Shown: positions 1 through 8,991 of the stretch, one piece after another
How the letters are laid out: every line of letters starts with the position of its first letter
Position numbering within the stretch: the stretch's first letter is position 1
Source: Pseudoduganella ginsengisoli
GTDB lineage: Bacteria > Pseudomonadota > Gammaproteobacteria > Burkholderiales > Burkholderiaceae_D
NCBI RefSeq assembly: GCF_009720865.1
Contig: NZ_WNLA01000008.1
Span: 1-64,000, forward strand
Reading direction: 5' to 3'
Length of the DNA: 64,000 bases
Made by a program: the position numbers and the translations under genes
Notes under the pieces: model-generated
The model's input: the letters and a program-made list of their open reading frames with translations, nothing else
Database searches by the model: none
What the model was told of the DNA's origin: nothing

Positions 1-1600
1 CCGCGTGCGCCGCGCTGCCTTGTGCGGCCTGGCCGGCCAGTTGCGGCTGTGCGCCAGTGGCGGCCGCATCGCCTGCTGCTGCGCCTGCGCCACGGCGGTC
101 GCTTGGTGCACGCAGCGTCACTTGTTCCGGCGCGGCGGCCACAGGAACTGGTGGTTTCGGCAGCACGGCTTGCACTGCCGTGATCAGCAGCTTGAGCATT
201 GGGCGCACGAACAGGAAGAAGGCCAGCAGCGCGCCCACGGCATAGGTCAGCCACAGCGAGTAATCGACCACGGTTTCACGTTCTTGCCACCATGGCTGCG
301 GCGCCGGTTTCGGCGGGAAATTCATGGCCGTCACGACCAGCGTATCGCCCCGTTTTTCATCGATGCCCAGGCCGTTGCGCAGCACTTTATCGATATTGGC
401 CAGTTCCGCGGCGGTCCAGCCGGTTTTAGGGAATGGTGCGGCGGCATGGGCCAGCACGACGGCAATATTTTGTTTTTCCAGCTGGCCGCGCGCATGCTTG
501 GTCTGGATGATGCTGCGGTCATACGCGTATTGGCGCGTGGTGGCGTTCTTGCGGCTCTGGTCGCCGCTGCCTTCGGTATCCTTGCCATCGGCAGTCTTGC
601 TGCCGTCGGTGCCGGCTTTTGCGTCGGCCGGAGGAGGGCGGTTCGACAGCGTGCCCGGCACACCCATGACGAGGCGGTTGCGGTCTTGCTCATCACGCAT
701 GGCTTCGCTGGTGACTTTGGGCGCCGTGCCATATTTTTCAACGGTTTCTTCAATGCGATCATTGTTGACGCTGGCCGTCACGCTGATCTTGAAGTTGTCT
801 TCGCCGACGATCGGGCCCAGCAAGCCTTTGATGTTGGTGCGGATATCTTCCTGCGCGCGCTTGCCGTGTTCATTGGCGGCGGAGCCGGCGTCAAAGCCTT
901 CATCCATGTCCACGTGCGACGACAGCAGGTTGCCGGTCTGGTCGACCAGGCTGACGCGGGCAGGGCTCAGGCTGGCCACGCTGCCTGCCACCATGTTGAC
1001 GATGGCGGCAATGGTTTCGTTCGACAGCTTGCGGCCCGGCTTGGTGGAAATCACGACCGAGGCGGACGACTTGTCGCCATCGCTGGACACAAACGACGTG
1101 GACTTGGCAATCGACAAATGCACGCGCGCCGTGGCGATGGAATCCAGCGTCATGATGGACTGCGCCAGTTCGCCTTCGAGGCCGCGGCGGAAGCGCACGT
1201 CCTGCACGAATTGCGACACGCCCAGCGGATCATTCTTGTCCATCAATTCCAGGCCGGCCGGCAATTGCGCCGTCACGCCTTTGGCGGCCAGCAGCATGCG
1301 CACCTTGCCCAGCATGGACGACGGCACCATGACCTGGCCGCTGTCCGGATGGACGCGGTAAGAAATATGTTCGGATTCCAGCACGCTCATCATGTCGGAC
1401 GCGACGACTTTTTCGCGCGCGCCAAACACGGGCTTGTAGCTGGACTGGTCTTGCCACATCACCATCATGATCAGCGCCGTGATGCCGATCGCCAGGGTCA
1501 GGATGGGAGTCAGGTTCTTGGTCAGCGCCGGCGACAGGAGCGGCGCACTGCCGTCGCCTGGCCGCAAGCGCGCAAGGGCGGACTTGATGGGATTGGTCAC
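1..1600 (-). CDS. fliF: Flagellar MS-ring protein FliF (3' end beyond window)
   Basis: FliF builds the inner-membrane MS ring of the flagellar basal body, around the export gate. The reading frame runs leftward from a GTG at 1600 (VTNPIKSALARL) and is still open at base 1, so the extreme C-terminus that binds FliG is missing. An in-frame stop lies 24 bases upstream of the GTG, which rules out an earlier ATG. The first transmembrane helix follows at about residues 27-45 (ILTLAIGITALIMMVMW) and the second lies near the left edge (LTYAVGALLAFFLFVRPMLK), as in FliF. An Ala/Gly/Gln-rich stretch follows it. fliE lies directly upstream on the same strand. Gene order suggests a Flag-2 type locus (lfiE-lfiF). 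The family call is certain; the start codon is likely. Confidence 0.93.
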   Translation of the reverse strand, partial: MTNPIKSALARLRPGDGSAPLLSPALTKNLTPILTLAIGITALIMMVMWQDQSSYKPVFGAREKVVASDMMSVLESEHISYRVHPDSGQVMVPSSMLGKVRMLLAAKGVTAQLPAGLELMDKNDPLGVSQFVQDVRFRRGLEGELAQSIMTLDSIATARVHLSIAKSTSFVSSDGDKSSASVVISTKPGRKLSNETIAAIVNMVAGSVASLSPARVSLVDQTGNLLSSHVDMDEGFDAGSAANEHGKRAQEDIRTNIKGLLGPIVGEDNFKISVTASVNNDRIEETVEKYGTAPKVTSEAMRDEQDRNRLVMGVPGTLSNRPPPADAKAGTDGSKTADGKDTEGSGDQSRKNATTRQYAYDRSIIQTKHARGQLEKQNIAVVLAHAAAPFPKTGWTAAELANIDKVLRNGLGIDEKRGDTLVVTAMNFPPKPAPQPWWQERETVVDYSLWLTYAVGALLAFFLFVRPMLKLLITAVQAVLPKPPVPVAAAPEQVTLRAPSDRRGAGAAAGDAAATGAQPQLAGQAAQGSAAHA

Positions 1601-1649
1601 TGTAATCTTCCGGAGAAGGAGGGGTTAAAACGCAAAGTGGTGCACTGCA

Positions 1650-2018
1650 TTACAGAGGCAGCTTGATCAGTTCATCCATGGCGCCCATGACTTTGTTGCG
1701 TACTTGCATCAGCATGGAAAACGACAGGTTGGCTTCCTGGCTGGCCAGCATGGCGCCGACCAGGTCATCGCTCTTGCCGGCATCCACGTCGGCCATCTTT
1801 TGCGCCGCCATGGCGTCGTCGTTGTTGACTTTGTTCAGGGCTTCGCGCATGGAGGTCGCGAACGAGAAGTTGCCGCCTTGATGGCCGGACTGGCCTGGCT
1901 GGCCGGGCATATTGCCGAACTGGGCGGCAGGGGCGATTGTGGCGTTCGACAGGTCGGCAGCCGCATTGGTCAGGGAAGCCAGATCCGACTGGATCAGGCT
2001 GGCAAATTCGTTAGCCAT
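1650..2018 (-). CDS. fliE: Flagellar hook-basal body protein FliE
   Basis: FliE is the small export-gate/rod adaptor that joins the MS ring to the proximal rod. The 122-residue product has the typical C-terminal helical region (SFATSMREALNKVN, then DDLVGAMLASQEANLSFSML and RNKVMGAMDELIKLPL). It is slightly longer than usual because of a Gly/Gln/Pro-rich segment at about residues 30-50. A strong GGAGG sits a few bases before the ATG. It heads the leftward fliE-fliF unit and is divergent from the fliM-like operon. The 49-base gap to fliF suggests co-transcription. Confidence 0.93.
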   Translation of the reverse strand: MANEFASLIQSDLASLTNAAADLSNATIAPAAQFGNMPGQPGQSGHQGGNFSFATSMREALNKVNNDDAMAAQKMADVDAGKSDDLVGAMLASQEANLSFSMLMQVRNKVMGAMDELIKLPL

Positions 2019-2521
2019 ATTGCACCTCCATAAGTTGCTTGCTAGGTTGCTTACTTAATTGCAACGTTGCTCATACATGGCTACCATAGCCCCATGTCGG
2101 CTGGTATTCCGACAAACGCCTTCACCTTTTCGATGCGTGGCGGACTCGAAGAATCATACATGCTGGAAATTAGTCTGGTGTAGTCCATTGTGCGGAAACA
2201 ACAGAAAAGGTGGATTCGTGTCCCCTCAAAGAGACAGAATTTCCTTTTTAATCATGCACTAAGCGCATTTTTATGATTTTTTATTGCTTTGCAGCAATTG
2301 CGCGATGGTGCGATGATCGTGCTATGAATAAGCTTACCTGCTAGCAATATTTCTGTAAAGACTTGATGCCTTTAGGATCGAAAATTGATCCATGGCAATG
2401 GGCAAGAATTTCATGTAAGCTTCGCTCGCCCTGCCTTTTTTAAGCTAGGATATGGCATATGGCTTAGCGCCATGAGAGTGTACCGACCGCGTACCGATTC
2501 CAACATTGACACGAACCTCGA
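2019..2521. other. Divergent flagellar promoter region, no gene seen
   Basis: This 503-base gap separates leftward fliE from the rightward fliM-like operon. It is AT-richer than the flanking genes and must hold the promoters of both units. I see no open frame with a ribosome-binding site and family-like protein. A short inverted repeat (GGATC, 7-base loop, GATCC) lies at 2375-2391, and a TAAAG at 2356-2360 is loosely sigma28-like, but neither is convincing. In Flag-2 loci the sigma54-dependent regulator gene lafK normally sits here; it is absent. Confidence 0.6.
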
Positions 2522-3406
2522 ATGAACCTCGTGAAAAAAAACGCGCAGCATCAGGTACTGGATCCATGCTTGCTGGGGCGCCCTGTACACCGTTTGCCGG
2601 CGTTCGCGGCGCAGCTCAAGGAAGACCTGGCGCAATCGATGCGCCTGAACATGAACCGCCGCTATTGGGGCTCGTTCCAGGTCGATAGCGTGGTGTTTTC
2701 GCGTCTGGACGGCACCGAGCCGCGCGCCCGCTGGCTCAACTTTGCCGCGCCCTCCGGCAACATTGCGTTCTCGCTGGAGCGCAAAGTGTTGTTGGCTGTC
2801 CTCAATTTCCGCTATGGCCGCGCCAAGAGCGATGGTTCGCTGGACGACAGCACCGTGAAGGTCACGGCCACGGAAGACCGCCTGGCCGTGGTGCTGGGAC
2901 AACAGTTGGCCGGTACGCTGGCTGGCCGTATTGAAGCGAATTTGCCCCGCCCTGAAAAAACGGAAGGCATGCCGGACCAAGGCAAGGCGCAAGATTTCCA
3001 CGCCGAACCTGGCGCGCAGCCGCCCAAAGGCACGTGGGTCATTACCGTCACCGTGTCGGACCACGACACGGGCGGCAAAGCGCCGCTGGTGGGCACGTTC
3101 TCGTTTGCGCTGGATAAGCAATTGATGACGTCCGTGCTGCATGGCCTGTCGCCCGAACGCGACAATGCACGCCGCACGCCGCAGGGGCAGGCGCCGCTGG
3201 CGACGCGCCTGCAAGTGCATTTGAAAGGCATCCTGGTCACCAAGGAAGTGATGCTGGGTAACTTGTTTGACATGCAAATCGGCGACGTGATCCCGATCAG
3301 CATGCACCGCGCCGACGTCCTGCTCGACGATTCGCGCTTGTTCACAGCGGCTGTGTCTGAGCACAAGGGCAAAATCTGTTTAACCTCTTTTGAAGACGTC
3401 GAATAA
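2522..3406 (+). CDS. fliM: FliM-like flagellar motor switch protein (short, lateral type)
   Basis: Probable C-ring switch protein. The 294-residue product has the conserved entry segment (LLGRPVHRLPAFAAQL), a central domain, and a C-terminal SpoA-type domain (about residues 215-290; LQVHLKGILVTKEVMLGNLF, then GDVIPI). It lacks the N-terminal EIDALL-type CheY-binding motif of primary FliM and is about 40 residues shorter. It is followed two bases later by fliN, so it fits the M position of an lfiM-N-P-Q-R-lfhB-lfhA operon. No clear Shine-Dalgarno precedes ATG 2522; a GTG at 2531 is an alternative. A more general FliM/FliN-family name would also be acceptable. Confidence 0.75.
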   Translation: MNLVKKNAQHQVLDPCLLGRPVHRLPAFAAQLKEDLAQSMRLNMNRRYWGSFQVDSVVFSRLDGTEPRARWLNFAAPSGNIAFSLERKVLLAVLNFRYGRAKSDGSLDDSTVKVTATEDRLAVVLGQQLAGTLAGRIEANLPRPEKTEGMPDQGKAQDFHAEPGAQPPKGTWVITVTVSDHDTGGKAPLVGTFSFALDKQLMTSVLHGLSPERDNARRTPQGQAPLATRLQVHLKGILVTKEVMLGNLFDMQIGDVIPISMHRADVLLDDSRLFTAAVSEHKGKICLTSFEDVE

Positions 3407-3408
3407 AC

Positions 3409-3795
3409 ATGATGAACGTAAATCCGAACAGCGGCAGTGACGCGTTGCTGGAAGATATTTCCGAAGAAATGATCATCGACCAGGGTGGCAATGACATGGG
3501 GGACGGCATGGTGCCGGCCCGTGCCGGCGCACCCCGGCGCGACTTGCCGCAAATGATGCGCAAGATTCCCGTCACCTTGACGCTGGAAGTGGGCTCGGCC
3601 CGCATCTCGTTGCAGGAATTGATGTCGATCGGCCCGGAAAGCGTGGTCGAGCTGGACATGCTGGCCGGCGAGCCGCTGACCATCAAGGTCAACGGCACGG
3701 CCATCGGCCGCGCGGAAGTCGTGGTGGCAGGTGAAAACTATGGCCTGAAGGTCATCGACCTGGATGGTCTCAACCTCGACATGATGCAGCCTTGA
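3409..3795 (+). CDS. fliN: Flagellar motor switch protein FliN
   Basis: FliN forms the lower part of the C ring and docks the FliH-FliI export ATPase. The 128-residue product has an acidic N-terminal tail and a complete SpoA domain at about residues 45-125 (KIPVTLTLEVGSARISLQEL, SVVELDMLAGEPLTIKVNG, GRAEVVVAGENYGLKV). Length and spacing of motifs are normal for FliN. The stop overlaps the TTG start of fliP. There is no fliO between fliN and fliP. Confidence 0.92.
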   Translation: MMNVNPNSGSDALLEDISEEMIIDQGGNDMGDGMVPARAGAPRRDLPQMMRKIPVTLTLEVGSARISLQELMSIGPESVVELDMLAGEPLTIKVNGTAIGRAEVVVAGENYGLKVIDLDGLNLDMMQP

Positions 3796-4571
3796 AGACG
3801 GCAGCTTTGCTGAGGCGGCCGTTCCTGCAACGCCGGGGGCGGTTGCTGGGTGCGGCTGCGCTGCTTGCCGGCATCGGCCTGGCCATGCCTGCCCAGGCGG
3901 TCGACTTGCTGGCCAATGTGGTACCGGGTGCGAAGACTGAACTGACGGTCAAGACCCAGATTCTCATCATTATGACCCTGCTGGGCTTGCTGCCCATGCT
4001 GGTCATGATGATGACGAGCTTTACCCGTTTCGTGATTGTGCTGGCGCTGCTGCGCCAGGCGCTGGGACTCCAGCAGGGCTTGCCGAACCGCGTCGTCACC
4101 GGCGTGGCGCTGATCCTCACGCTGCTGGTCATGCGTCCCATTGGCGACGATGTGTGGCGCAATGCCTTCGTTCCTTACGATCAGGAAAAGATTGGCCTGG
4201 AACAGGCGCTGCAAATTGCTGAAAAGCCGATTTCCCGCTTCATGCTGGCCCAGACCAGCAAGGCCGCGCTCAAGCAGATTGCCCACCTGGCCGGCGATGA
4301 AAAAGTCACCAATCCATCCGATCACGCCTTTACCGTCAAGCTGGCCGCCTTTGTGCTGTCGGAGTTGAAAACAGCGTTCCAGATCGGCTGCCTGCTGTTC
4401 ATTCCCTTCCTCATCATCGACCTTGTCGTGTCGTCGGTGCTGATGGCCATGGGTATGATGATGCTGTCGCCGCTGGTGATTTCGCTGCCGTTTAAATTGC
4501 TGCTGTTCGTGCTGGTTGACGGCTGGACACTGACCGTCAATACACTGGTCACCAGTATCCAGGCTTATTAG
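3792..4571 (+). CDS. fliP: Flagellar export gate protein FliP
   Basis: FliP forms the core pore of the flagellar type III export gate with FliQ and FliR. The 259-residue product begins with a cleavable-type signal sequence ending near AMPAQA (about residue 35), followed by a first hydrophobic segment (ILIIMTLLGLLPMLVMMMTS), the SFTRFVIVLALLRQALG signature, and two C-terminal helices. The start is a TTG overlapping the fliN stop by four bases, implying translational coupling. The next candidate start would remove the signal sequence. FliO, the usual FliP assembly helper, is not encoded here. Confidence 0.93.
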   Translation: MKTAALLRRPFLQRRGRLLGAAALLAGIGLAMPAQAVDLLANVVPGAKTELTVKTQILIIMTLLGLLPMLVMMMTSFTRFVIVLALLRQALGLQQGLPNRVVTGVALILTLLVMRPIGDDVWRNAFVPYDQEKIGLEQALQIAEKPISRFMLAQTSKAALKQIAHLAGDEKVTNPSDHAFTVKLAAFVLSELKTAFQIGCLLFIPFLIIDLVVSSVLMAMGMMMLSPLVISLPFKLLLFVLVDGWTLTVNTLVTSIQAY

Positions 4572-4579
4572 GGGATGCC

Positions 4580-4852
4580 ATGCTGACGCCCGATCTCGCT
4601 GTCGACCTCATTGCCGAGTCGCTGCACATCGTCATGGTGCTGGTGCTGGTACTGGTGGTGCCAGGGCTCGTCACGGGCCTGGTGGTGGCGCTGATCCAGG
4701 CTGCCACGCAAATCAATGAACAAACGTTGAGCTTCCTGCCGCGCCTGATCGTCACGCTGCTGGCGCTGATTATGGCGGGACGCTGGATGGCCGGCTACCT
4801 GATGGATTATTGCGTGTCCATCTTCACCCGCGCCGCCACACTGGTGGGATAG
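4580..4852 (+). CDS. fliQ: Flagellar export gate protein FliQ
   Basis: FliQ is the small two-helix subunit of the flagellar export gate. The 90-residue product has two hydrophobic hairpin helices (IVMVLVLVLVVPGLVTGLVV and the segment after RLIVTLLALIMAGRW) and the family motif ALIQAATQINEQTLSFLP. A good AGGGGA ribosome-binding site precedes the ATG. It lies 8 bases after fliP and 5 before fliR in one operon. Confidence 0.93.
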   Translation: MLTPDLAVDLIAESLHIVMVLVLVLVVPGLVTGLVVALIQAATQINEQTLSFLPRLIVTLLALIMAGRWMAGYLMDYCVSIFTRAATLVG

Positions 4853-4857
4853 GCACG

Positions 4858-5637
4858 ATGGAATCCATCATGCTCCAGCTGTTGCCCCTGCTTAATGCCT
4901 GGTGGTGGCCGTTCGTGCGCGTCATGGCCATGATGGCGTCCGCGCCGGTGCTGGGCGAAGCCATGGTGCCGGTGACAGTGCGCGTGCTGGCCAGCCTGGT
5001 GCTGTCGATTTTAATGCTGCCGCTGACGACCAGTGCGGCGCCCATCGACCCGATATCCCTCCATGGCGTCGCCGCCACCATCGAGCAAGCCGTCATTGGC
5101 GGCGTGCTGGGGCTGGCGTTCCACTTTGCCACGTCGGTCATGATGGTGCTGGGCTACGTGGTGTCGAGCCAGATTGGTTTTTCCATGGCGGTCATGAACG
5201 ACCCGATCAATGGCCAGTCGTCGGACGTGGTGTCGGCCTTGCTGACCATGCTGACCATCGTGATTTTCTTTGCCGTCGATGGCCACCTGGTAATTGCCGG
5301 CGTGATCGGCGCCAGCTTTAAAGCGTGGCCGCTGGGCGGCGGCTACCACCCGCTGCTGTTGCAGACGGTGGCATGGAATGTCGCGTGGGTGTTTGCCGCC
5401 GCCATGCTGCTGGCCGTGCCCATCGTGTTTGCCACCATCGTCGTGCAGATCGGCTTTGGTTTCCTGAACCGGGTGGCGCCAACGTTGAATTTGTTTTCAC
5501 TGGGCTTTTCCGTGGTGACGGTGTTCGGGCTGTTCATGCTGGCACAAGTGGTGCGCTTTATTCCCGGCCACTACATCCGGATTTCAGGCCAGGTGCTGGA
5601 CATGATCGAAACGCAAATGCGGGTGGCCCATGGCTGA
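4858..5637 (+). CDS. fliR: Flagellar export gate protein FliR
   Basis: FliR completes the FliPQR export core. Translation is taken from ATG 4858 (MESIMLQLLPLLNAWWWPFV), which gives a normal 259-residue protein; an in-frame ATG at 4810 lies inside fliQ and would add an uncharacteristic basic leader. The protein has several hydrophobic helices and the family pattern WPFVRVMAMMASAPVLGE near the start and GFLNRVAPTLNLFSLGF later. The 3' end overlaps flhB by eight bases. Confidence 0.93.
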   Translation: MESIMLQLLPLLNAWWWPFVRVMAMMASAPVLGEAMVPVTVRVLASLVLSILMLPLTTSAAPIDPISLHGVAATIEQAVIGGVLGLAFHFATSVMMVLGYVVSSQIGFSMAVMNDPINGQSSDVVSALLTMLTIVIFFAVDGHLVIAGVIGASFKAWPLGGGYHPLLLQTVAWNVAWVFAAAMLLAVPIVFATIVVQIGFGFLNRVAPTLNLFSLGFSVVTVFGLFMLAQVVRFIPGHYIRISGQVLDMIETQMRVAHG

Positions 5638-6766
5638 CGACAGCACTGGCGACAAGTCAGAGAAGGCGTCAGCGCAGAAGCTGAAAAAGGCGCGGGAAGA
5701 GGGCCAGGTTGTCCGTTCGCGCGACCTGGCGACCGCGCTCGGCATTCTCGTGACGCTGAAGCTGTTCATCTTCCTGATGCCGGCCTATATGGATGAGATG
5801 CGGGAATTGTTCCATCAGGCGTTCAGCAATTATGAATCGGAAGGCTCAATGCTGAACACGCTGTCGATTATTTTCTCGACCGCCACGTGGCTGCTGGTCA
5901 AGATGATCTTGCCGCTGTTCGTCGTGCCGTTGGCGATTATTCTCGGCAGCATGATCCCGGGCGGCTGGGTGTTCAGCGGCAAGCACTGGCAACCCAAGCT
6001 TGAGCGGTTCTCACCGGTCAGCAACCTGGGCCGCCTGTTCACCGGCAAGCATGCGTTTGAATTCGGCCTGTCGCTGGCCAAGTCCACCGTGCTGTGCTGG
6101 GTGCTGGTGCACATTGCCACGTCGACCATGAAGGATTACACGCGCTTGCAGGCGCTGCCGTTCAACGAAGCCTTGCTGACGGGATCGTCGCTGATGCTCG
6201 ATGGCTTGATGTCGATGATTTCCGTGTTTGTGATCTTCGCCATCATCGACGTGCCGGCGCAGGCGTTCTTCTATGCGCAAAACCAGCGGATGTCGAAGCA
6301 GGACTTGAAGGAAGAATTCAAGGGCAATGAAGGCCGGCCCGAGGTGAAACAGCGGATCCGCCAGCTGCAGCGCGCGATGGCGCAGCGCGCCGCGCGCAAG
6401 ACCGTGCCGCAAGCCGATGTCGTCGTCACCAACCCGGAACACTATGCCGTCGCGCTGCGCTACGATGAAACGCGCGCGGAAGCGCCATTTGTGCTGGCCA
6501 AGGGGGTTGATGAAATGGCGCTGGTGATCCGCCAGATCGCCATCGAGCACAACATTGAAGTGATGCCGCTGCCGCCGCTGGCGCGCGCCATCTACAATAC
6601 CAGCCAGGTCAACCAGCAAATTCCTGTCCAGCTATATGCGGCCGTGTCGCAAGTGCTGAACTACGTGCTGGCCCTGAAGTCATTCCGGTCCGGGCAGCGC
6701 GGCAATGAGCCGCTGTTCCCGACTGAACTACAAGTACCTGAAAGTATGAGCGAGGCAAGAACCTGA
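5630..6766 (+). CDS. flhB: Flagellar export switch protein FlhB (NPEH variant)
   Basis: FlhB controls the export switch from rod/hook to filament substrates. The 378-residue product has a hydrophilic N-terminus (DKSEKASAQKLKKAREEGQV), four transmembrane helices up to about residue 210, and the cytoplasmic autocleavage domain. At residues 268-271 the usual NPTH cleavage motif reads NPEH (VVVTNPEHYAVALRY). Asn and Pro, which carry the cyclisation chemistry, are kept, so cleavage may still occur. It overlaps fliR by eight bases and shares one base with flhA. The call is certain; the functional effect of the substitution is open. Confidence 0.93.
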   Translation: MADDSTGDKSEKASAQKLKKAREEGQVVRSRDLATALGILVTLKLFIFLMPAYMDEMRELFHQAFSNYESEGSMLNTLSIIFSTATWLLVKMILPLFVVPLAIILGSMIPGGWVFSGKHWQPKLERFSPVSNLGRLFTGKHAFEFGLSLAKSTVLCWVLVHIATSTMKDYTRLQALPFNEALLTGSSLMLDGLMSMISVFVIFAIIDVPAQAFFYAQNQRMSKQDLKEEFKGNEGRPEVKQRIRQLQRAMAQRAARKTVPQADVVVTNPEHYAVALRYDETRAEAPFVLAKGVDEMALVIRQIAIEHNIEVMPLPPLARAIYNTSQVNQQIPVQLYAAVSQVLNYVLALKSFRSGQRGNEPLFPTELQVPESMSEART

Positions 6767-8853
6767 TGAATTTCCTGAACCGAATCGTCGCCGAACTGCG
6801 ACGCCACAAGTTCGCGACCCCACTGTTTGTGCTGGCGATCCTCGGCATGATTATTCTGCCGTTGCCGCCTGCATTGCTGGACATCCTGTTCACCTTCAAT
6901 ATCGTGCTGGCGCTGATCGTCATCCTCGTCAGCGTGACGGCCAAGCGGCCGCTGGACTTTTCTGTCTTCCCGACAGTGATCCTGGCCACGACCTTGATGC
7001 GGCTGACCTTGAACGTGGCGTCGACCCGCGTCGTGCTGCTGCGCGGCCACGAAGGCACGGCGGCTGCCGGCCACGTGATTGAAGCGTTTGGTAACGTCGT
7101 CATTGGCGGCAATTACGTGGTCGGCCTGGTGGTGTTCGTGATCTTGATGATCATTAACTTCATCGTGGTGACCAAGGGCGCCGAGCGTATTTCCGAAGTG
7201 TCGGCCCGCTTCACCCTGGATGCCTTGCCCGGCAAGCAAATGGCCATCGATGCCGACCTCAATGCCGGCCTGATCAATCAGGAAAAAGCGCAAGAGCGCC
7301 GCAAGGATGTGGCGATGGAAGCGGACTTCTATGGCGCGATGGACGGTGCGTCGAAGTTCGTGCGCGGCGACGCCGTGGCGTCGATCCTGATCCTGATCAT
7401 CAACATGGTGGGCGGCGTCGCGATTGGTTCGCTGATGCACAACATGTCGTTTGGCGATGCGTTCCGCCAGTACGCACTGCTGACCATTGGTGATGGCCTG
7501 GTGGCGCAAATCCCTGCGCTGCTGCTGTCGGCGGCGTCCGCAATTCTCGTGACGCGTATCAGCGATGCCGGTGACTTTGAAGAAACTGTCGGCCAGCAAG
7601 TACTGTCGTCGCCAAGCGTGATTGGCAGCGCGGCCGGGCTGATGGTGATCCTGGCCGTGGTGCCGGGCATGCCGTGGCTGGTGTTCCTGACGTTTGCTGG
7701 CGTGCTGGGCTTTGTTGCATACAGGCTGAGCCAGCGGGTGGTTGCGCCTGACAACACGGCCATGAAGGCCATTGAAGCGGCGCTGAAGGAAGAAAAAACG
7801 CCGGAGCTGGAATGGCAGTCGCTGCCGGCCGTGCAGCCGCTGCAAGTGACGGTGGGCTACAAGCTGGTCGGCCTGATCGACAAGAACCATGGCGAACCGC
7901 TGACCAAGCGCATCCGCGGCGTGCGGCAATCGATTTCCGAACAAATGGGCATGGTGCTGCCGCAAATTGTCGTGCGCGATGACCTGGGTTTGAAGCCATC
8001 GCAATATGCGGTGCTGTTGTCGGGCGCCGTGGTGGCGCAGGCGGAAGTGTTTCCAGACCGGCTGATGGCGATCCCGTCGCCCACCGTGTACGGCAAGATT
8101 GATGGCATTCCCGGCGTGGAGCCGGCGTACGGCATGCCGGTCACGTGGATTGAAATGGGAGAAAAAGCCAACGCGCTGGGCCTCGGCTACCAGGTGGTGG
8201 AAGCGGCATCGGCGATTGCCACGCACTTGTCGAAATTGACGCGCGAATATTTGCCGGAATTGTTCCGCCACGAAGACGTGCCGGCCATTATCGAACGCTT
8301 GACGGCGCTGTCGCCCAAGCTGGCGGCCCAGCTGGAAAAAGCGCTGACGCATACGCAGCTGCTGCGCGTATTCCGCGTACTGTTGACGGAAAACGTGTCG
8401 CTGAAAGATATCGTGCCGATTGCCACGACGCTATTGGACTCGTCGGAAACCACCAAGGACCCGATATTGCTGGCAGCCGAAGTACGCTGCGCGCTGCGGC
8501 GGCAGATCGTGTCCGGCCTGTTCGGTCAAAAGTCGGAAATGCTGGCGTTTAACCTGGGCGGCGAACTGGAAAATATGCTGCTCGGTTCGCTGAACCAGGC
8601 CCGCCAGGGCGGTAAAGTCGTGCTGGACAACTACCCGATCGACCCGCATTTGCTGGCGCAGCTGCAAGTGAACATGCCGGTGGCGCGCGAGCAGATGAAA
8701 CAGCAAGCCACACCGCCGCTGCTGCTGGTGCTGCCGCAAATCCGGCCGTTGCTGGCCCGCTATGCGCGCCTGTTTGCGCCGGGCTTGCACGTGCTGTCGT
8801 ATAACGAAGTGCCGGAAAACCGGGAAGTGTCGATTATCGGCACCGTAGGCTAA
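6766..8853 (+). CDS. flhA: Flagellar export gate protein FlhA
   Basis: FlhA is the large gate subunit that conducts protons and receives export substrates and chaperones. The 695-residue product has about eight N-terminal membrane helices, the FHIPEP-family region between them (RPLDFSVFPTVILATTLMRL, ERISEVSARFTLDALPGKQM) and a cytoplasmic domain from about residue 330. Length is normal. The ATG overlaps the flhB TGA (TGATG). It is the last gene of the fliMNPQR-flhBA operon; no terminator hairpin is obvious just downstream. Confidence 0.95.
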   Translation: MNFLNRIVAELRRHKFATPLFVLAILGMIILPLPPALLDILFTFNIVLALIVILVSVTAKRPLDFSVFPTVILATTLMRLTLNVASTRVVLLRGHEGTAAAGHVIEAFGNVVIGGNYVVGLVVFVILMIINFIVVTKGAERISEVSARFTLDALPGKQMAIDADLNAGLINQEKAQERRKDVAMEADFYGAMDGASKFVRGDAVASILILIINMVGGVAIGSLMHNMSFGDAFRQYALLTIGDGLVAQIPALLLSAASAILVTRISDAGDFEETVGQQVLSSPSVIGSAAGLMVILAVVPGMPWLVFLTFAGVLGFVAYRLSQRVVAPDNTAMKAIEAALKEEKTPELEWQSLPAVQPLQVTVGYKLVGLIDKNHGEPLTKRIRGVRQSISEQMGMVLPQIVVRDDLGLKPSQYAVLLSGAVVAQAEVFPDRLMAIPSPTVYGKIDGIPGVEPAYGMPVTWIEMGEKANALGLGYQVVEAASAIATHLSKLTREYLPELFRHEDVPAIIERLTALSPKLAAQLEKALTHTQLLRVFRVLLTENVSLKDIVPIATTLLDSSETTKDPILLAAEVRCALRRQIVSGLFGQKSEMLAFNLGGELENMLLGSLNQARQGGKVVLDNYPIDPHLLAQLQVNMPVAREQMKQQATPPLLLVLPQIRPLLARYARLFAPGLHVLSYNEVPENREVSIIGTVG

Positions 8854-8991
8854 GTATCAGCCATTTCGTATGGGATCTGTGCAACCCATCAACGAAAAAC
8901 AATAACGCCTATAGTGTGCACGCGGCGGCTTCGTCCAATAGCCGCTCCTAGAATGTCACAGTTGCCACAATAACTATGACATGCGTGCACC

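Noticed and set aside
5..1666. Long open frame on the plus strand opposite fliF
   Set aside because: Codon use is the mirror of fliF, the protein is rich in His/Arg/Gln with no family resemblance, and it lacks a ribosome-binding site. Similar shadows lie opposite flhA, pheT, gcvP and the DUF1631 gene and were treated alike.
2059..2262. 67-codon frame in the fliE/fliM gap
   Set aside because: No ribosome-binding site, no family-like sequence, and placed in a promoter region.
2356..2391. Possible sigma28 promoter and small inverted repeat before the fliM-like gene
   Set aside because: TAAAG is present but no GCCGATAA-like element lies at the right spacing; the repeat is only five bases per arm.
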